A DNA stretch of 64,000 nt. It comes from JBCBGF01 sp039193455. Its GTDB lineage: Bacteria > Pseudomonadota > Alphaproteobacteria > Rhodobacterales > Rhodobacteraceae. The stretch is taken from assembly GCA_039193455.1 (NCBI GenBank), contig JBCCWO010000001.1, positions 530,800 to 594,799 on the forward strand, in the 5' to 3' direction. A program made the translations under genes and the position numbers. Of this stretch, positions 53,529 to 61,269 are shown piece after piece. The notes beneath the pieces were generated by a model. That model searched no databases. It saw only the letters and a list, made by a program, of their open reading frames with translations, and was not told the DNA's origin. Each line of letters begins with the position of its first letter. Position 1 is the first letter of the stretch.

Positions 53529-54760
53529 GGGTGCGCCTTGATCGGGCGTGAGACCAATGCACTGACATGCTTCACTGCTAGCACCACGAGCAAAGCGGCA
53601 TGTGCTGCCACCGCCCAGGCGAAATTGGTATGTGTCATTGCGAATAACCGCGCCTCAAGGCCTGTGAACGCGCGCGGTTCTTCGGCCAACTCATATCTTG
53701 GCGGACCGTTGCCGATTTCGATCTCAAGACCCGTGGCCCGTCGCAATGGCGGCCAAAGGTCCGCGTCGCGTATCTTTAGCTTTGCGGGCGCGGGAACCCA
53801 TGGCGTCCAGCACGGCACCCATTCCGGCACATTTCGCTTGTAGTCTGGCCAGCCGCTGGGGAAGCGCGCCAACAGGTCATTGCGATGATGCCAGCGCACC
53901 ATGCCTTGTACAAAGACCCAAGCCATGCCTGCGGCAGCGACAATCCAAACGTTTTGCAGGTAAAGGCCGAGTATGATCCAGATCAGCGCTGCCGAAAGCT
54001 GCATTGGGTTTGAAACGTAGGCGTAGATTCCCGAACGCACCAGCCGCTTAGTGGGGTCGAGCGGAATGGGTGTTCCTCCGCCCTGCAGGCACAGCATCTG
54101 GTTGGCGGAAAGCCCGACCACCGACGCCAGACCTATAAACAGGGCCGCCACGATTGTGCTCCAGATCGGACGTTCAGACAGCGCCCATTCGCCACCCATC
54201 GCTTGCATAATCAACGCCGGCAGAACCGCGAGGATCATACCGCCTGTCATGATGGCGAGCAGCGCGCATCGCAACGGCAAATGGCGGTCCTCTGCTGTCC
54301 AATTGGCAAGGTATATAGCCGGAATATGGGCCGTCACAAAAACGAAGACCACACCGGCGAACCAGAACGGCCCGGCATAGACCAGCGGTTCAAGAGAACT
54401 GAAGACTGTGGCGTGAAGACCGATGATGATTGGCAGGCAGATCATCAGCGGGCCAACCTTGGGAAATGTGAAATACAACCCGGGCCCGAACAAGATCGCG
54501 CCGCCAATGATGATATCGACCGGGAGACCATCCAGCATCAGAACGTCCCATCCGTAACGCCACCACCCGAAATGCACAGCAATGGAATGCGTTATGAAAA
54601 TCACCGGAACGCCGTAGAGCAAAGCAAAAAGCCCGCCGATTTTGGCGCGCGTGCTGGTTCGGCGGACAAAGGTCATGAAAACGACCAGGCAGATCGGCCC
54701 GATCAATAAAAGCCAGCGAAGCGCCAGCATGAGAGGTTCGGGAAGGTCGAGGTTTATCAC
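53525..54760 (-). CDS. membrane protein with isoprenylcysteine-methyltransferase-like C-terminal half
   Basis: The GTG at 54760 overlaps the upstream stop (GTGA) and has GAGGGT ahead, giving 411 residues; a GTG at 54784 is an alternative. The N-terminal half has about seven membrane helices with an HFGWWRYGWDVLMLDGLP motif reminiscent of lycopene-cyclase-like membrane domains. The C-terminal half carries LVRSGIYAYVSNPMQLS, typical of the ICMT/PEMT group of membrane methyltransferases. The target could be an isoprenoid or lipid (inference). Coupled to the P450 gene. Confidence 0.75.
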   Translation of the reverse strand: MINLDLPEPLMLALRWLLLIGPICLVVFMTFVRRTSTRAKIGGLFALLYGVPVIFITHSIAVHFGWWRYGWDVLMLDGLPVDIIIGGAILFGPGLYFTFPKVGPLMICLPIIIGLHATVFSSLEPLVYAGPFWFAGVVFVFVTAHIPAIYLANWTAEDRHLPLRCALLAIMTGGMILAVLPALIMQAMGGEWALSERPIWSTIVAALFIGLASVVGLSANQMLCLQGGGTPIPLDPTKRLVRSGIYAYVSNPMQLSAALIWIILGLYLQNVWIVAAAGMAWVFVQGMVRWHHRNDLLARFPSGWPDYKRNVPEWVPCWTPWVPAPAKLKIRDADLWPPLRRATGLEIEIGNGPPRYELAEEPRAFTGLEARLFAMTHTNFAWAVAAHAALLVVLAVKHVSALVSRPIKAHP

Positions 54761-55128
54761 GCGATGACCCTCGTCTTGATCCACGTCCGGAACGGTGCGG
54801 GCGCTCGCGTTTCGAACAATTCGATCACCAAAAAGACCACCGGGAACCCCAATGCCAGGTAAAGTGCGAAGCCTGGCAGCGAGATGATGAGAAGCAGCTG
54901 GATCATTGTACCGACCTGCATCAACACCCCTTCCGCAGACAACATGTTCTTGCGCGTCGCCAGAAAGAGAAAGGCCAACGCGGGTACGAGAACTGTGAGT
55001 GGAAAGGCCAGAAACGCCGTTTTGTCAGTGCTCAGTGATCTGATCGCGTCAAACGCACGCTGCCCAACCGCCAAAAATGCACAAGCCGAAAGAACCCATA
55101 TAATCCAAGATTGTGAACTGAACTGCAT
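54757..55128 (-). CDS. small membrane protein, first gene of the P450 operon
   Basis: The ATG at 55128 gives 123 residues (a longer frame to 55290 lacks protein character) with three or four hydrophobic segments and no recognised motif. Its stop overlaps the start of the methyltransferase-like gene, so it begins a three-gene coupled operon. No family was recognised. A weak ribosome site makes the start somewhat uncertain. Confidence 0.6.
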   Translation of the reverse strand: MQFSSQSWIIWVLSACAFLAVGQRAFDAIRSLSTDKTAFLAFPLTVLVPALAFLFLATRKNMLSAEGVLMQVGTMIQLLLIISLPGFALYLALGFPVVFLVIELFETRAPAPFRTWIKTRVIA

Positions 55129-55556
55129 CTCAATTCTTGCCTGATTTTCCGAATGATTACGAACCGTATGGAAGCGCAGACATTTTGGAAAGCCGGCAGG
55201 GTGATTGGCGAAACCTTTGGGAAAGCGCGGTGTGCGGCACAATCTCAAGACTGCGACGTGCTTGCTCTTGGCCAGGTGGTATCGGCTCACTTACGGCCCA
55301 AAGCTGCCGTTGGACGAAGGCGATCGCCGCTGCAGTGCGGCCCGTCGAACCTGCCACACGCTGCAGGAGCACAATCGAGATCGCGGCGAACTCACAGTCT
55401 GCGGACTTAGCCGCCTTTGAAAAAGAACCGAACTGGGCGCCTTCCCCAACGTGAATCCGACAGATGAGGGGAGTGTCGCAACCGAGCAAATCACTCCGGT
55501 TCCTGCAACAGTTGCGCGCAGGTGCGCCCGCGTTTGCTCAATCAAGATCGAAGGAT
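55129..55556. other. intergenic stretch without a supported gene
   Basis: No frame here has a protein-like composition. The left part must carry the promoter for the P450 operon. The right end holds the 3' boundary of the marR-type gene. Confidence 0.45.
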
Positions 55557-55988
55557 TCAACGCTCCGCGCAGGGATTAGTCATTTCTTCCGTCAACAGCG
55601 CCAGTCCAGCTGCGAGAGCCTTCCGTTGTTCCGGCTCGAGACAGCCTAGCAGCTTCTCCAGATGGGCACGCTGCATCTCAGCTGCCCGCAAGAAAACTGT
55701 TTCGCCCACTTCAGTCAGCTGAACACACTTGGATCGTCGGTCGGTAGTGTGTGGCCTGCGCTTCGCTAAGCCATCTTTTTCTAAACCATCTACAAGGGTG
55801 GTGACATTGCGCTTGGTTACGGACAGGCGCTCCGCCAGTTCGACCATTGTCAGCACCTCGCCCCCTGCGAGCGCTTGAAGCGTTTGAAACCGCGCCGTCG
55901 ACAAGTTCACTTTTGCGAGCCCCAGACGCAGGTGTCGTAGGAAAGGGGGAACGAAAGCGCAAATTGCTTCACCAGAAGAGACTGTCAC
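55557..55988 (-). CDS. MarR-family transcriptional regulator
   Basis: The GTG at 55988 is chosen because GGAGG lies 6 bp ahead, giving 143 residues; the open frame from 56033 passes through the operator palindrome and would be unusual. The winged helix runs from about residue 40 to 100 (MVELAERLSVTKRNVTTLVD and then DRRSKCVQLTEVG). It is divergent from a short-chain dehydrogenase gene. Autoregulation through the palindrome at 56003 is expected for this family. Confidence 0.87.
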   Translation of the reverse strand: MTVSSGEAICAFVPPFLRHLRLGLAKVNLSTARFQTLQALAGGEVLTMVELAERLSVTKRNVTTLVDGLEKDGLAKRRPHTTDRRSKCVQLTEVGETVFLRAAEMQRAHLEKLLGCLEPEQRKALAAGLALLTEEMTNPCAER

Positions 55989-56002
55989 TTGCGGCCTCCA
56001 TT

Positions 56003-56020
56003 TAGTGTATATATACACTA
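56003..56020. promoter_or_regulatory. 18-bp perfect palindrome, MarR operator candidate
   Basis: TAGTGTATATATACACTA reads identically on both strands. It overlaps the -10 (TATACA, 56012-56017) of a promoter TTGCGG-N17-TATACA that would transcribe the dehydrogenase gene at 56058, and it lies 14 bp upstream of the divergent marR GTG. Confidence 0.75.
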
Positions 56021-56057
56021 TATTTGCACACACTTTGATTATCGAAAGCCTTAGGCG

Positions 56058-56924
56058 ATGACGACAAGCAATGCAAATTGGGCCGTTATTACGGGCTCAA
56101 CCGGAGGTATCGGCAGTGAGATCGCTGAACTGCTGGCGGCTCGTGGCCAGAATATGATTTTGCTCAACAGGTCGGTGTCGAAGACGGATGCGCAGAAGGC
56201 ACGGCTTCTAGCAAAACATCCGGGATTGCAAATCGAGGCGGTTATCGCCGATCTGATGGATGCGTCGCAAACGGCGCGTGCTATCAAAGCCATCAACGCG
56301 ATACCCGGGCGAGTAGATGCTCTTTATAACAATTCCGGCGTTCTAACGTCCGAGAAGGTTCTCAGTAAACAGAACTTTGAATCCCAATTCGCCGTGAATG
56401 TCCTGGCACCCTATCAACTTACGATAGGTTTGAAGGACAAGATGATGCGTAATGCAACGGATACACCGGGTATGGTGGTTCTGTTTTCTTCTAGCGCGGT
56501 CAATCCGCAAAAGTCGTTGAAACTGAGCGATTTGCCCAATCCTGAAAGAGTTGGTGGACTTATGGGAACCTATGCGCAGTCCAAGCTGGCGGTGACCACG
56601 CTCGCGCCAGCGTTGGCTGGTACGCTCAGATCAGACAATATTCTAATCCGCGCCGTCGACCCAGGCGCGACAAAGACGGCTATGACATCAGGCAATTCCG
56701 CGATGCCCAAAGCCCTTCAGTGGCTTGCGCCGCTGCTTTTTAGCCCAGCAGATAAGCAGGCAGCTAAGGTCGTAAATAGCGCTGATCCAGCTGCATTTGA
56801 TGGACAGACCGGGATATTTGTTGCGAATGGCAAGAGAAAGCGAATGCCGAAACCCGCCGCAGATACACCTACCCAAGCCGAGTTACTCTCGTTGCTTGAA
56901 CGTGCGCTCATAGTACTTGAGTGA
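56058..56924 (+). CDS. short-chain dehydrogenase/reductase
   Basis: This 288-residue SDR has the NAD(P)-binding TGSTGGIG (12-19), NNSG, a catalytic Ser in LFSSSAVN and YAQSK. The C-terminus is longer than in classical SDRs and resembles the retinol-dehydrogenase/WWOX-like group. Its promoter is overlapped by the MarR palindrome, so it is probably the regulator's target; the substrate is unknown. Confidence 0.87.
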   Translation: MTTSNANWAVITGSTGGIGSEIAELLAARGQNMILLNRSVSKTDAQKARLLAKHPGLQIEAVIADLMDASQTARAIKAINAIPGRVDALYNNSGVLTSEKVLSKQNFESQFAVNVLAPYQLTIGLKDKMMRNATDTPGMVVLFSSSAVNPQKSLKLSDLPNPERVGGLMGTYAQSKLAVTTLAPALAGTLRSDNILIRAVDPGATKTAMTSGNSAMPKALQWLAPLLFSPADKQAAKVVNSADPAAFDGQTGIFVANGKRKRMPKPAADTPTQAELLSLLERALIVLE

Positions 56925-57095
56925 ATGCCATTGGGCTGGCAACACTTCGTCGACGGTGGTGCGGGGTTTCTTCCTACAATTATCAAGTTTTAGCATTGGC
57001 CAGACCAGGCTAGTTTCCGATGGTTGCTGCCGAGCTTGCCGGACGAAGCGGACGCGCGCCGCGATTATGACCGTAAGCCGTTGCAATGGCAGGCT

Positions 57096-57851
57096 CTATA
57101 GTGTGCTCAACGCCTTGAAGCGGATTGCTGGGATGCATGACCAGGCGATCAATACTGCGAAGTACGCAACCTCTGGAATCCAAGCGAACTGATGCATCGC
57201 TAAAATCCCTGCAATCATGATTACGTGAGCGACCAGCCCCCACAGAATACTTGCAAGTATCTGACCCGTGGACGCCAGATTTGCCCTCAGCAGCCAGACA
57301 TAGACCGCCACGCCCAAGGGGAGAAAAACTAGAATGCCGGTCACCAAGCCCGGATTGTAACTGCCGCTGATGAAACCAGCACCAACATGGCTCACGGCGT
57401 TGACGACAACAATCGCCGTCATGCACAAAGCCGCGAAGACATGATTGCTTCCACGCCAAATACCTAAGGCTCCTACCAGCCATACGAGCGACGTGTTGAT
57501 CACGAAGATCGAAGTCGGCGACATAAACTCAGTCTTGCGCTCGCTTCCTGTGAGACCCGATAAGAAGTCGTTCAAGTAGGGATAGAACGCATAGGTCCGG
57601 CCAAAAACGTCGATCCAGTGCTCCTCAAACTGATGAACGATGTAGGCAACGAGCAGGATGAGCGAAAGGAAGCGCGGGTCAGTGCGCAGGTCATGATTTC
57701 TTGCGAAGTTAAAAGCTACAAACAAAAGAAAAGGGGCCATGAATGTGCCCAGCTTCATCCAATGCTCGTGTAAAAAGGCATGCTGCCCAAGCGGCACCCA
57801 AAGCATCGCGAAGGCGAGTACTAGAAATGATGTCGCCGCTCTCTCACTCAT
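57096..57851 (-). CDS. HXXEE-domain membrane protein
   Basis: The ATG at 57851 overlaps the upstream stop by 8 bp (ATGAGTGA) and gives 251 residues; an ATG at 57869 is possible. Seven or so membrane helices carry the domain's HQFEEHWIDVFG and later NAVSHVGAGF and HQFAW histidines. The family is named for this pattern; its function is unknown, though metal or haem binding has been proposed from the conserved His/Glu (inference). Coupled to the 142-residue membrane protein. Confidence 0.75.
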   Translation of the reverse strand: MSERAATSFLVLAFAMLWVPLGQHAFLHEHWMKLGTFMAPFLLFVAFNFARNHDLRTDPRFLSLILLVAYIVHQFEEHWIDVFGRTYAFYPYLNDFLSGLTGSERKTEFMSPTSIFVINTSLVWLVGALGIWRGSNHVFAALCMTAIVVVNAVSHVGAGFISGSYNPGLVTGILVFLPLGVAVYVWLLRANLASTGQILASILWGLVAHVIMIAGILAMHQFAWIPEVAYFAVLIAWSCIPAIRFKALSTL

Positions 57852-58272
57852 CCCCTGAAGTGTCGCCATGCAGTTTCGTTGAGAAGCCGAGCGCAGCAAG
57901 GAAGAGCACGCTGACAACTGAGAATAAGAACAAGTTTGATTCGATCCCTAAAATCCTTTGCTCGAATCCGTTTGGGTCAACAAGGCCGCCCCCGTAAGCA
58001 GACTGGAAGACTGTCGCGACCCAGAAGCCCCCGGCGAACATCAATCCGAATACGATCGGCAAAACGACTTGGTTTCTCACCCAGATCAGAAAGAGTGCGG
58101 TCAGCGCGATACCACCCGCGAAAGCCAAAAACCAAGCGCCATGAAAGCGGGCGTGTTCGCTCCACATCGGATTGAGCAAGTGAGTTTCATTTAGGTCCGC
58201 AACCGCAGGGACAAGACCGTAGAAGACCGTCAAGAGACTAACGACGACCTTTAGAACCAGCTTGCCAATCAT
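57844..58272 (-). CDS. small membrane protein, DUF6640-like
   Basis: This 142-residue protein has four membrane helices and a loop NETHLLNPMWSEHARFHGAW between the first two, the motif I associate with DUF6640. It starts at an ATG at 58272 and overlaps the HXXEE gene by 8 bp, so the two form an operon. A shared role in a membrane redox or transport unit is only inference. Confidence 0.65.
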   Translation of the reverse strand: MIGKLVLKVVVSLLTVFYGLVPAVADLNETHLLNPMWSEHARFHGAWFLAFAGGIALTALFLIWVRNQVVLPIVFGLMFAGGFWVATVFQSAYGGGLVDPNGFEQRILGIESNLFLFSVVSVLFLAALGFSTKLHGDTSGDE

Positions 58273-58398
58273 TGGGTCCTCCCCTTACACGCTTTTTCTT
58301 AATCGTCTGTCCACTATATTGGAGAACAGCCTAATCTCACATCGCGGACTCGCTAGTAGAGCAAGAAAATCGGGCCATCGCGATCGATCGGAGCGGCA

Positions 58399-59319
58399 CT
58401 ACTTGGTTTGAGCAATGCTAGACTCAACTAGGTTGCGAAACCAAGCCAACATCGGTGAGCGTTCGGCTCCACGGCCCCAGATTAGCTTGGCTTCAACGCT
58501 CGGCAGCTCAAATGGGAGATCAAACATTGCCACGAGTTCTTCTCGATCTCCGATTTCAGCCAGCCGACGTGGAACGACGGAGATGTAGTCTGTCATCGAC
58601 ACCAGTGGCGGCACCGATGCCAAATTGGCAACACCTACGGCGACGTCCATTGTCTTGTTCAAATCGGCAAGAGCCTTGTCGATGACACCTGTGGCGCCAA
58701 AGCGATGGCACACGGCGACATGTTTGCACCCAAAGAACTTCTCCACGGTGATGTCCTCAGACAGGATATGGTGCCCGATGCGAGAAATACCGCTGAATGG
58801 TTCGTCGAAGAGAACAGTGTAGCCGAACCTTTTCGGGACGTCTGCGGGTGCAGCGATTGCAAAATCTGACATCCCAGAATCAAGGTCCTCTTCGAAGGCT
58901 TCCTTCACAAGAGGGCGGGTAAGAAGTTTGAGCCGCGGTGCCTTTTGCGCCAATGCTTGAATGACCCTTGGCAATATCGTGAATTCAATGAGGTCGTTTG
59001 TGAGCACTTTGATCGTCCCTTCGGCGGTTTCTGGCAGGAAAGGCGCGCCACTCACGTTCAGCGCTTCCTCGGCCGCATAGATTGCGGCCCTGACATGCTC
59101 GGCCGCTTGGATCGCGACGGGCGTAGGAACCATCCCATCAGGCGTCCGAACGAACAACTCATCATCAAAAAGGGCGCGAAGTCGGGTCAGCGCATTGCTC
59201 ATAGAGGGCTGTGCAAGACCTATGCGCTCGCCAGCCCTCGTCACGCTCTGCTCCGAGATCATGGCGTCGAACACAACTAGCAAGTTCAAGTCGGCGGTGC
59301 GGATATTCCTCATAGCCAT
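58399..59319 (-). CDS. LysR-family transcriptional regulator (NodD/NahR-like)
   Basis: The ATG at 59319 (or 59313, MRNIRTADLNLL) gives 306 or 304 residues. The N-terminal winged helix NLLVVFDAMISEQSVTRAGERIG is of the NodD/NahR branch, followed by a two-lobed effector domain with DFAIAAP. Neither start has a ribosome site; both lie inside an 11-bp inverted repeat. It is divergent from the exported alpha/beta hydrolase gene, the expected target. Confidence 0.86.
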   Translation of the reverse strand: MAMRNIRTADLNLLVVFDAMISEQSVTRAGERIGLAQPSMSNALTRLRALFDDELFVRTPDGMVPTPVAIQAAEHVRAAIYAAEEALNVSGAPFLPETAEGTIKVLTNDLIEFTILPRVIQALAQKAPRLKLLTRPLVKEAFEEDLDSGMSDFAIAAPADVPKRFGYTVLFDEPFSGISRIGHHILSEDITVEKFFGCKHVAVCHRFGATGVIDKALADLNKTMDVAVGVANLASVPPLVSMTDYISVVPRRLAEIGDREELVAMFDLPFELPSVEAKLIWGRGAERSPMLAWFRNLVESSIAQTK

Positions 59320-59328
59320 GAGGAATAT
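59303..59328. repeat. perfect 11-bp inverted repeat spanning the LysR start codons
   Basis: ATATTCCTCAT (59303-59313) and ATGAGGAATAT (59318-59328) are exact reverse complements with an AGCC spacer. Both candidate ATG codons of the LysR gene are inside the arms. As RNA the arms would form a hairpin over the start region; as DNA it is a dyad suited to a dimeric regulator. Confidence 0.7.
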
Positions 59329-59403
59329 TAAAAAAATCAATTGGAGCAATTCACACTTTGGTGGGACGATAGTGCTTAGCCGAACTCAGTCAAGGATGCG
59401 GCA

Positions 59404-60528
59404 ATGTTTGAAATCGATCGACTACGAGTGAGCATTGTCGGAAGCGCGGCAGCATTTGTTTTTGGCTGCGTATTCTATTCAGCGCCCGCCATCGCGGAAG
59501 AGGGAGGTTCCGAATGGGAAGAGTTCTCCTACGATGCTTATCCACTAGCGCGCATTTCTGTTGATGCAGATCGTTATCCCGAGGCTGCCCCGCAAACTCT
59601 AAGGGTTAGTCGGCACGGCGAGATTGAGCATCTTGGTATGGGCGTGTTTGGCACGCACTGGTTTGTCGATGCGGATGGTCCCGTTTGGCATTTCGTGACG
59701 GCAGGTGACCCCTCCGACGACGTCGTTTTGATGGTTCACGGATACCCTGACACGTGGTGGGCCAATGCCGACGTGATGGCGCTTTTGGCAGACGACTACT
59801 ATGTGATCGCGGTGGATGTTTTGGGCTACGGCCAATCCGACAAGGGCCCTGAGGTCGATGTCAGCTATGCCGGCGCGGCAGCCAGCCTCCTGACCCTGCT
59901 CGACAAAATCGGCGTCACCAAATTCAATCTGATTGGCCATGATCGAGGCACGATTGTGAGCGAGAATCTACTGGCCATTGAGGGCAGTAGCGACCGTGTA
60001 TCGGCGTTTGTCCGCATGCAACAATCCTTTGATCGGCCCCACGGCCTGCCACGTCCGCCCCACGCGGCAATGGCAACGGTGGAGTTCCAAAGCCAAGCAA
60101 AACTAGCGAGCACAGCCTATTCAGGAGCCTATAGCTCCGTTCAGTTCCCGGAGCGTTTCTTACAACGTCTGGACTGGGAATTTGGCTTCCCGGGGACCCC
60201 TGAGGCCGCGGCACGAACGTTTCAAGGAACAAGCTTTGACATCGAGCTCGAGTTCCGAATGGCGAATGTCATCCCAAAGATGACGATGCCCGTGCTTTTT
60301 ATCCAAGGCGATCATGATCCCGGTCAAAAGGCCGAGGAATACATGACCTCAGCCGATCTTTCGCCAGATGCCCGCGTCGCCATCGTTGGCGCCAATCATT
60401 TCCTCCATGCAGAAGATCCTCGCATGGTCGCTGATTTAGCGCGCGAGCTCTTTGAAAGCGGCAACCAAAACCGACCAGAAATGGTCTTTTCCTACCCCGT
60501 CAACTTCCAGTTTCCGGCCAAGAACTAG
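59404..60528 (+). CDS. exported alpha/beta hydrolase, epoxide hydrolase/dehalogenase-like
   Basis: This 374-residue protein has a signal peptide cleaved near AIA (residue 31). The oxyanion motif is HGYP (112-115); the nucleophile is D180 in IGHDRG, and an acid (QGDHDPG) and a His (GANHFLHAED) follow. Nucleophilic Asp instead of Ser indicates ester-intermediate chemistry of epoxide hydrolases and haloalkane dehalogenases. Export to the periplasm is unusual for this group. It is the first gene of the exported set, downstream of a LysR gene. Confidence 0.87.
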   Translation: MFEIDRLRVSIVGSAAAFVFGCVFYSAPAIAEEGGSEWEEFSYDAYPLARISVDADRYPEAAPQTLRVSRHGEIEHLGMGVFGTHWFVDADGPVWHFVTAGDPSDDVVLMVHGYPDTWWANADVMALLADDYYVIAVDVLGYGQSDKGPEVDVSYAGAAASLLTLLDKIGVTKFNLIGHDRGTIVSENLLAIEGSSDRVSAFVRMQQSFDRPHGLPRPPHAAMATVEFQSQAKLASTAYSGAYSSVQFPERFLQRLDWEFGFPGTPEAAARTFQGTSFDIELEFRMANVIPKMTMPVLFIQGDHDPGQKAEEYMTSADLSPDARVAIVGANHFLHAEDPRMVADLARELFESGNQNRPEMVFSYPVNFQFPAKN

Positions 60529-60658
60529 GATCAACCAAGGCACGTTCGCAAGGTCCGCTGCGGAAAGCGAACGTCCTCCACAACATGAGCCACCAATCCC
60601 GCATGCCAGCGGAGCGTCTGGCATCGCTGGTAGCGCTTTGTCAATCAAAGAGGATCAC

Positions 60659-61258
60659 ATGCGTCTAACACCAATTACATCACTCCCGACTTGCCTGGTG
60701 GCGGTCGCTGGCCTCGCAGTTCTGGTCGACCCATCGCCGAGCGCCGCGCAGGAGAGCAATCCGTTCGCGCCGCCCACGCGGGCTTGGGAACAAGGGGCAA
60801 TCTACAAGAATTCCGTGCCGACGGATTTTGAAACTCACATACTTGCAGAAACGGACGCGGAGCTGGAAATCGCTCAGCGCGTCCTTGATATCTATGAGAT
60901 CTTTGTAAATGGCGCCACGAACGAGAACCTCGCTCCGTACATCTCTGACGAATACATCCAGCATAGTGTCTTCCTCCCCAACGGTCGGGCACCGTTAGCG
61001 GAGCTTTTCGGCGGATCGGTCGAGGAGCGTGACATATCGATCGACATCCACAGGATCATCGTCTCGGGTAACTACGCCTTCGCCCATGTGAACTTCCGAA
61101 ACCTTGATCACGATGATCCGCGCGATCTCGGGATTGCGGCGGTCGACATGTACCGCTTTGACGAAGAGACGGGGCTGTTGGAGGAGCATTGGGACGTGCT
61201 CCAAAACGTGCCGTCGCATTCCCCAAATCCGAACACGATGTTCCTTCTGGCCGATTGA
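60659..61258 (+). CDS. exported SnoaL/NTF2-like protein
   Basis: The ATG at 60659 with AGAGGA gives 199 residues; the longer frame from 60452 is mostly the preceding gene. A signal peptide ends at SAAQE (about residue 30). The remainder is a cone-shaped SnoaL-like domain (YISDEYIQHSVFLPNGRAPL, then DMYRFDEETGLLEEHWDVLQ). Such domains bind or isomerise small molecules. Likely periplasmic partner of the hydrolase and the AhpD-like protein. Confidence 0.83.
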   Translation: MRLTPITSLPTCLVAVAGLAVLVDPSPSAAQESNPFAPPTRAWEQGAIYKNSVPTDFETHILAETDAELEIAQRVLDIYEIFVNGATNENLAPYISDEYIQHSVFLPNGRAPLAELFGGSVEERDISIDIHRIIVSGNYAFAHVNFRNLDHDDPRDLGIAAVDMYRFDEETGLLEEHWDVLQNVPSHSPNPNTMFLLAD

Positions 61259-61269
61259 GGAGGTCACCC

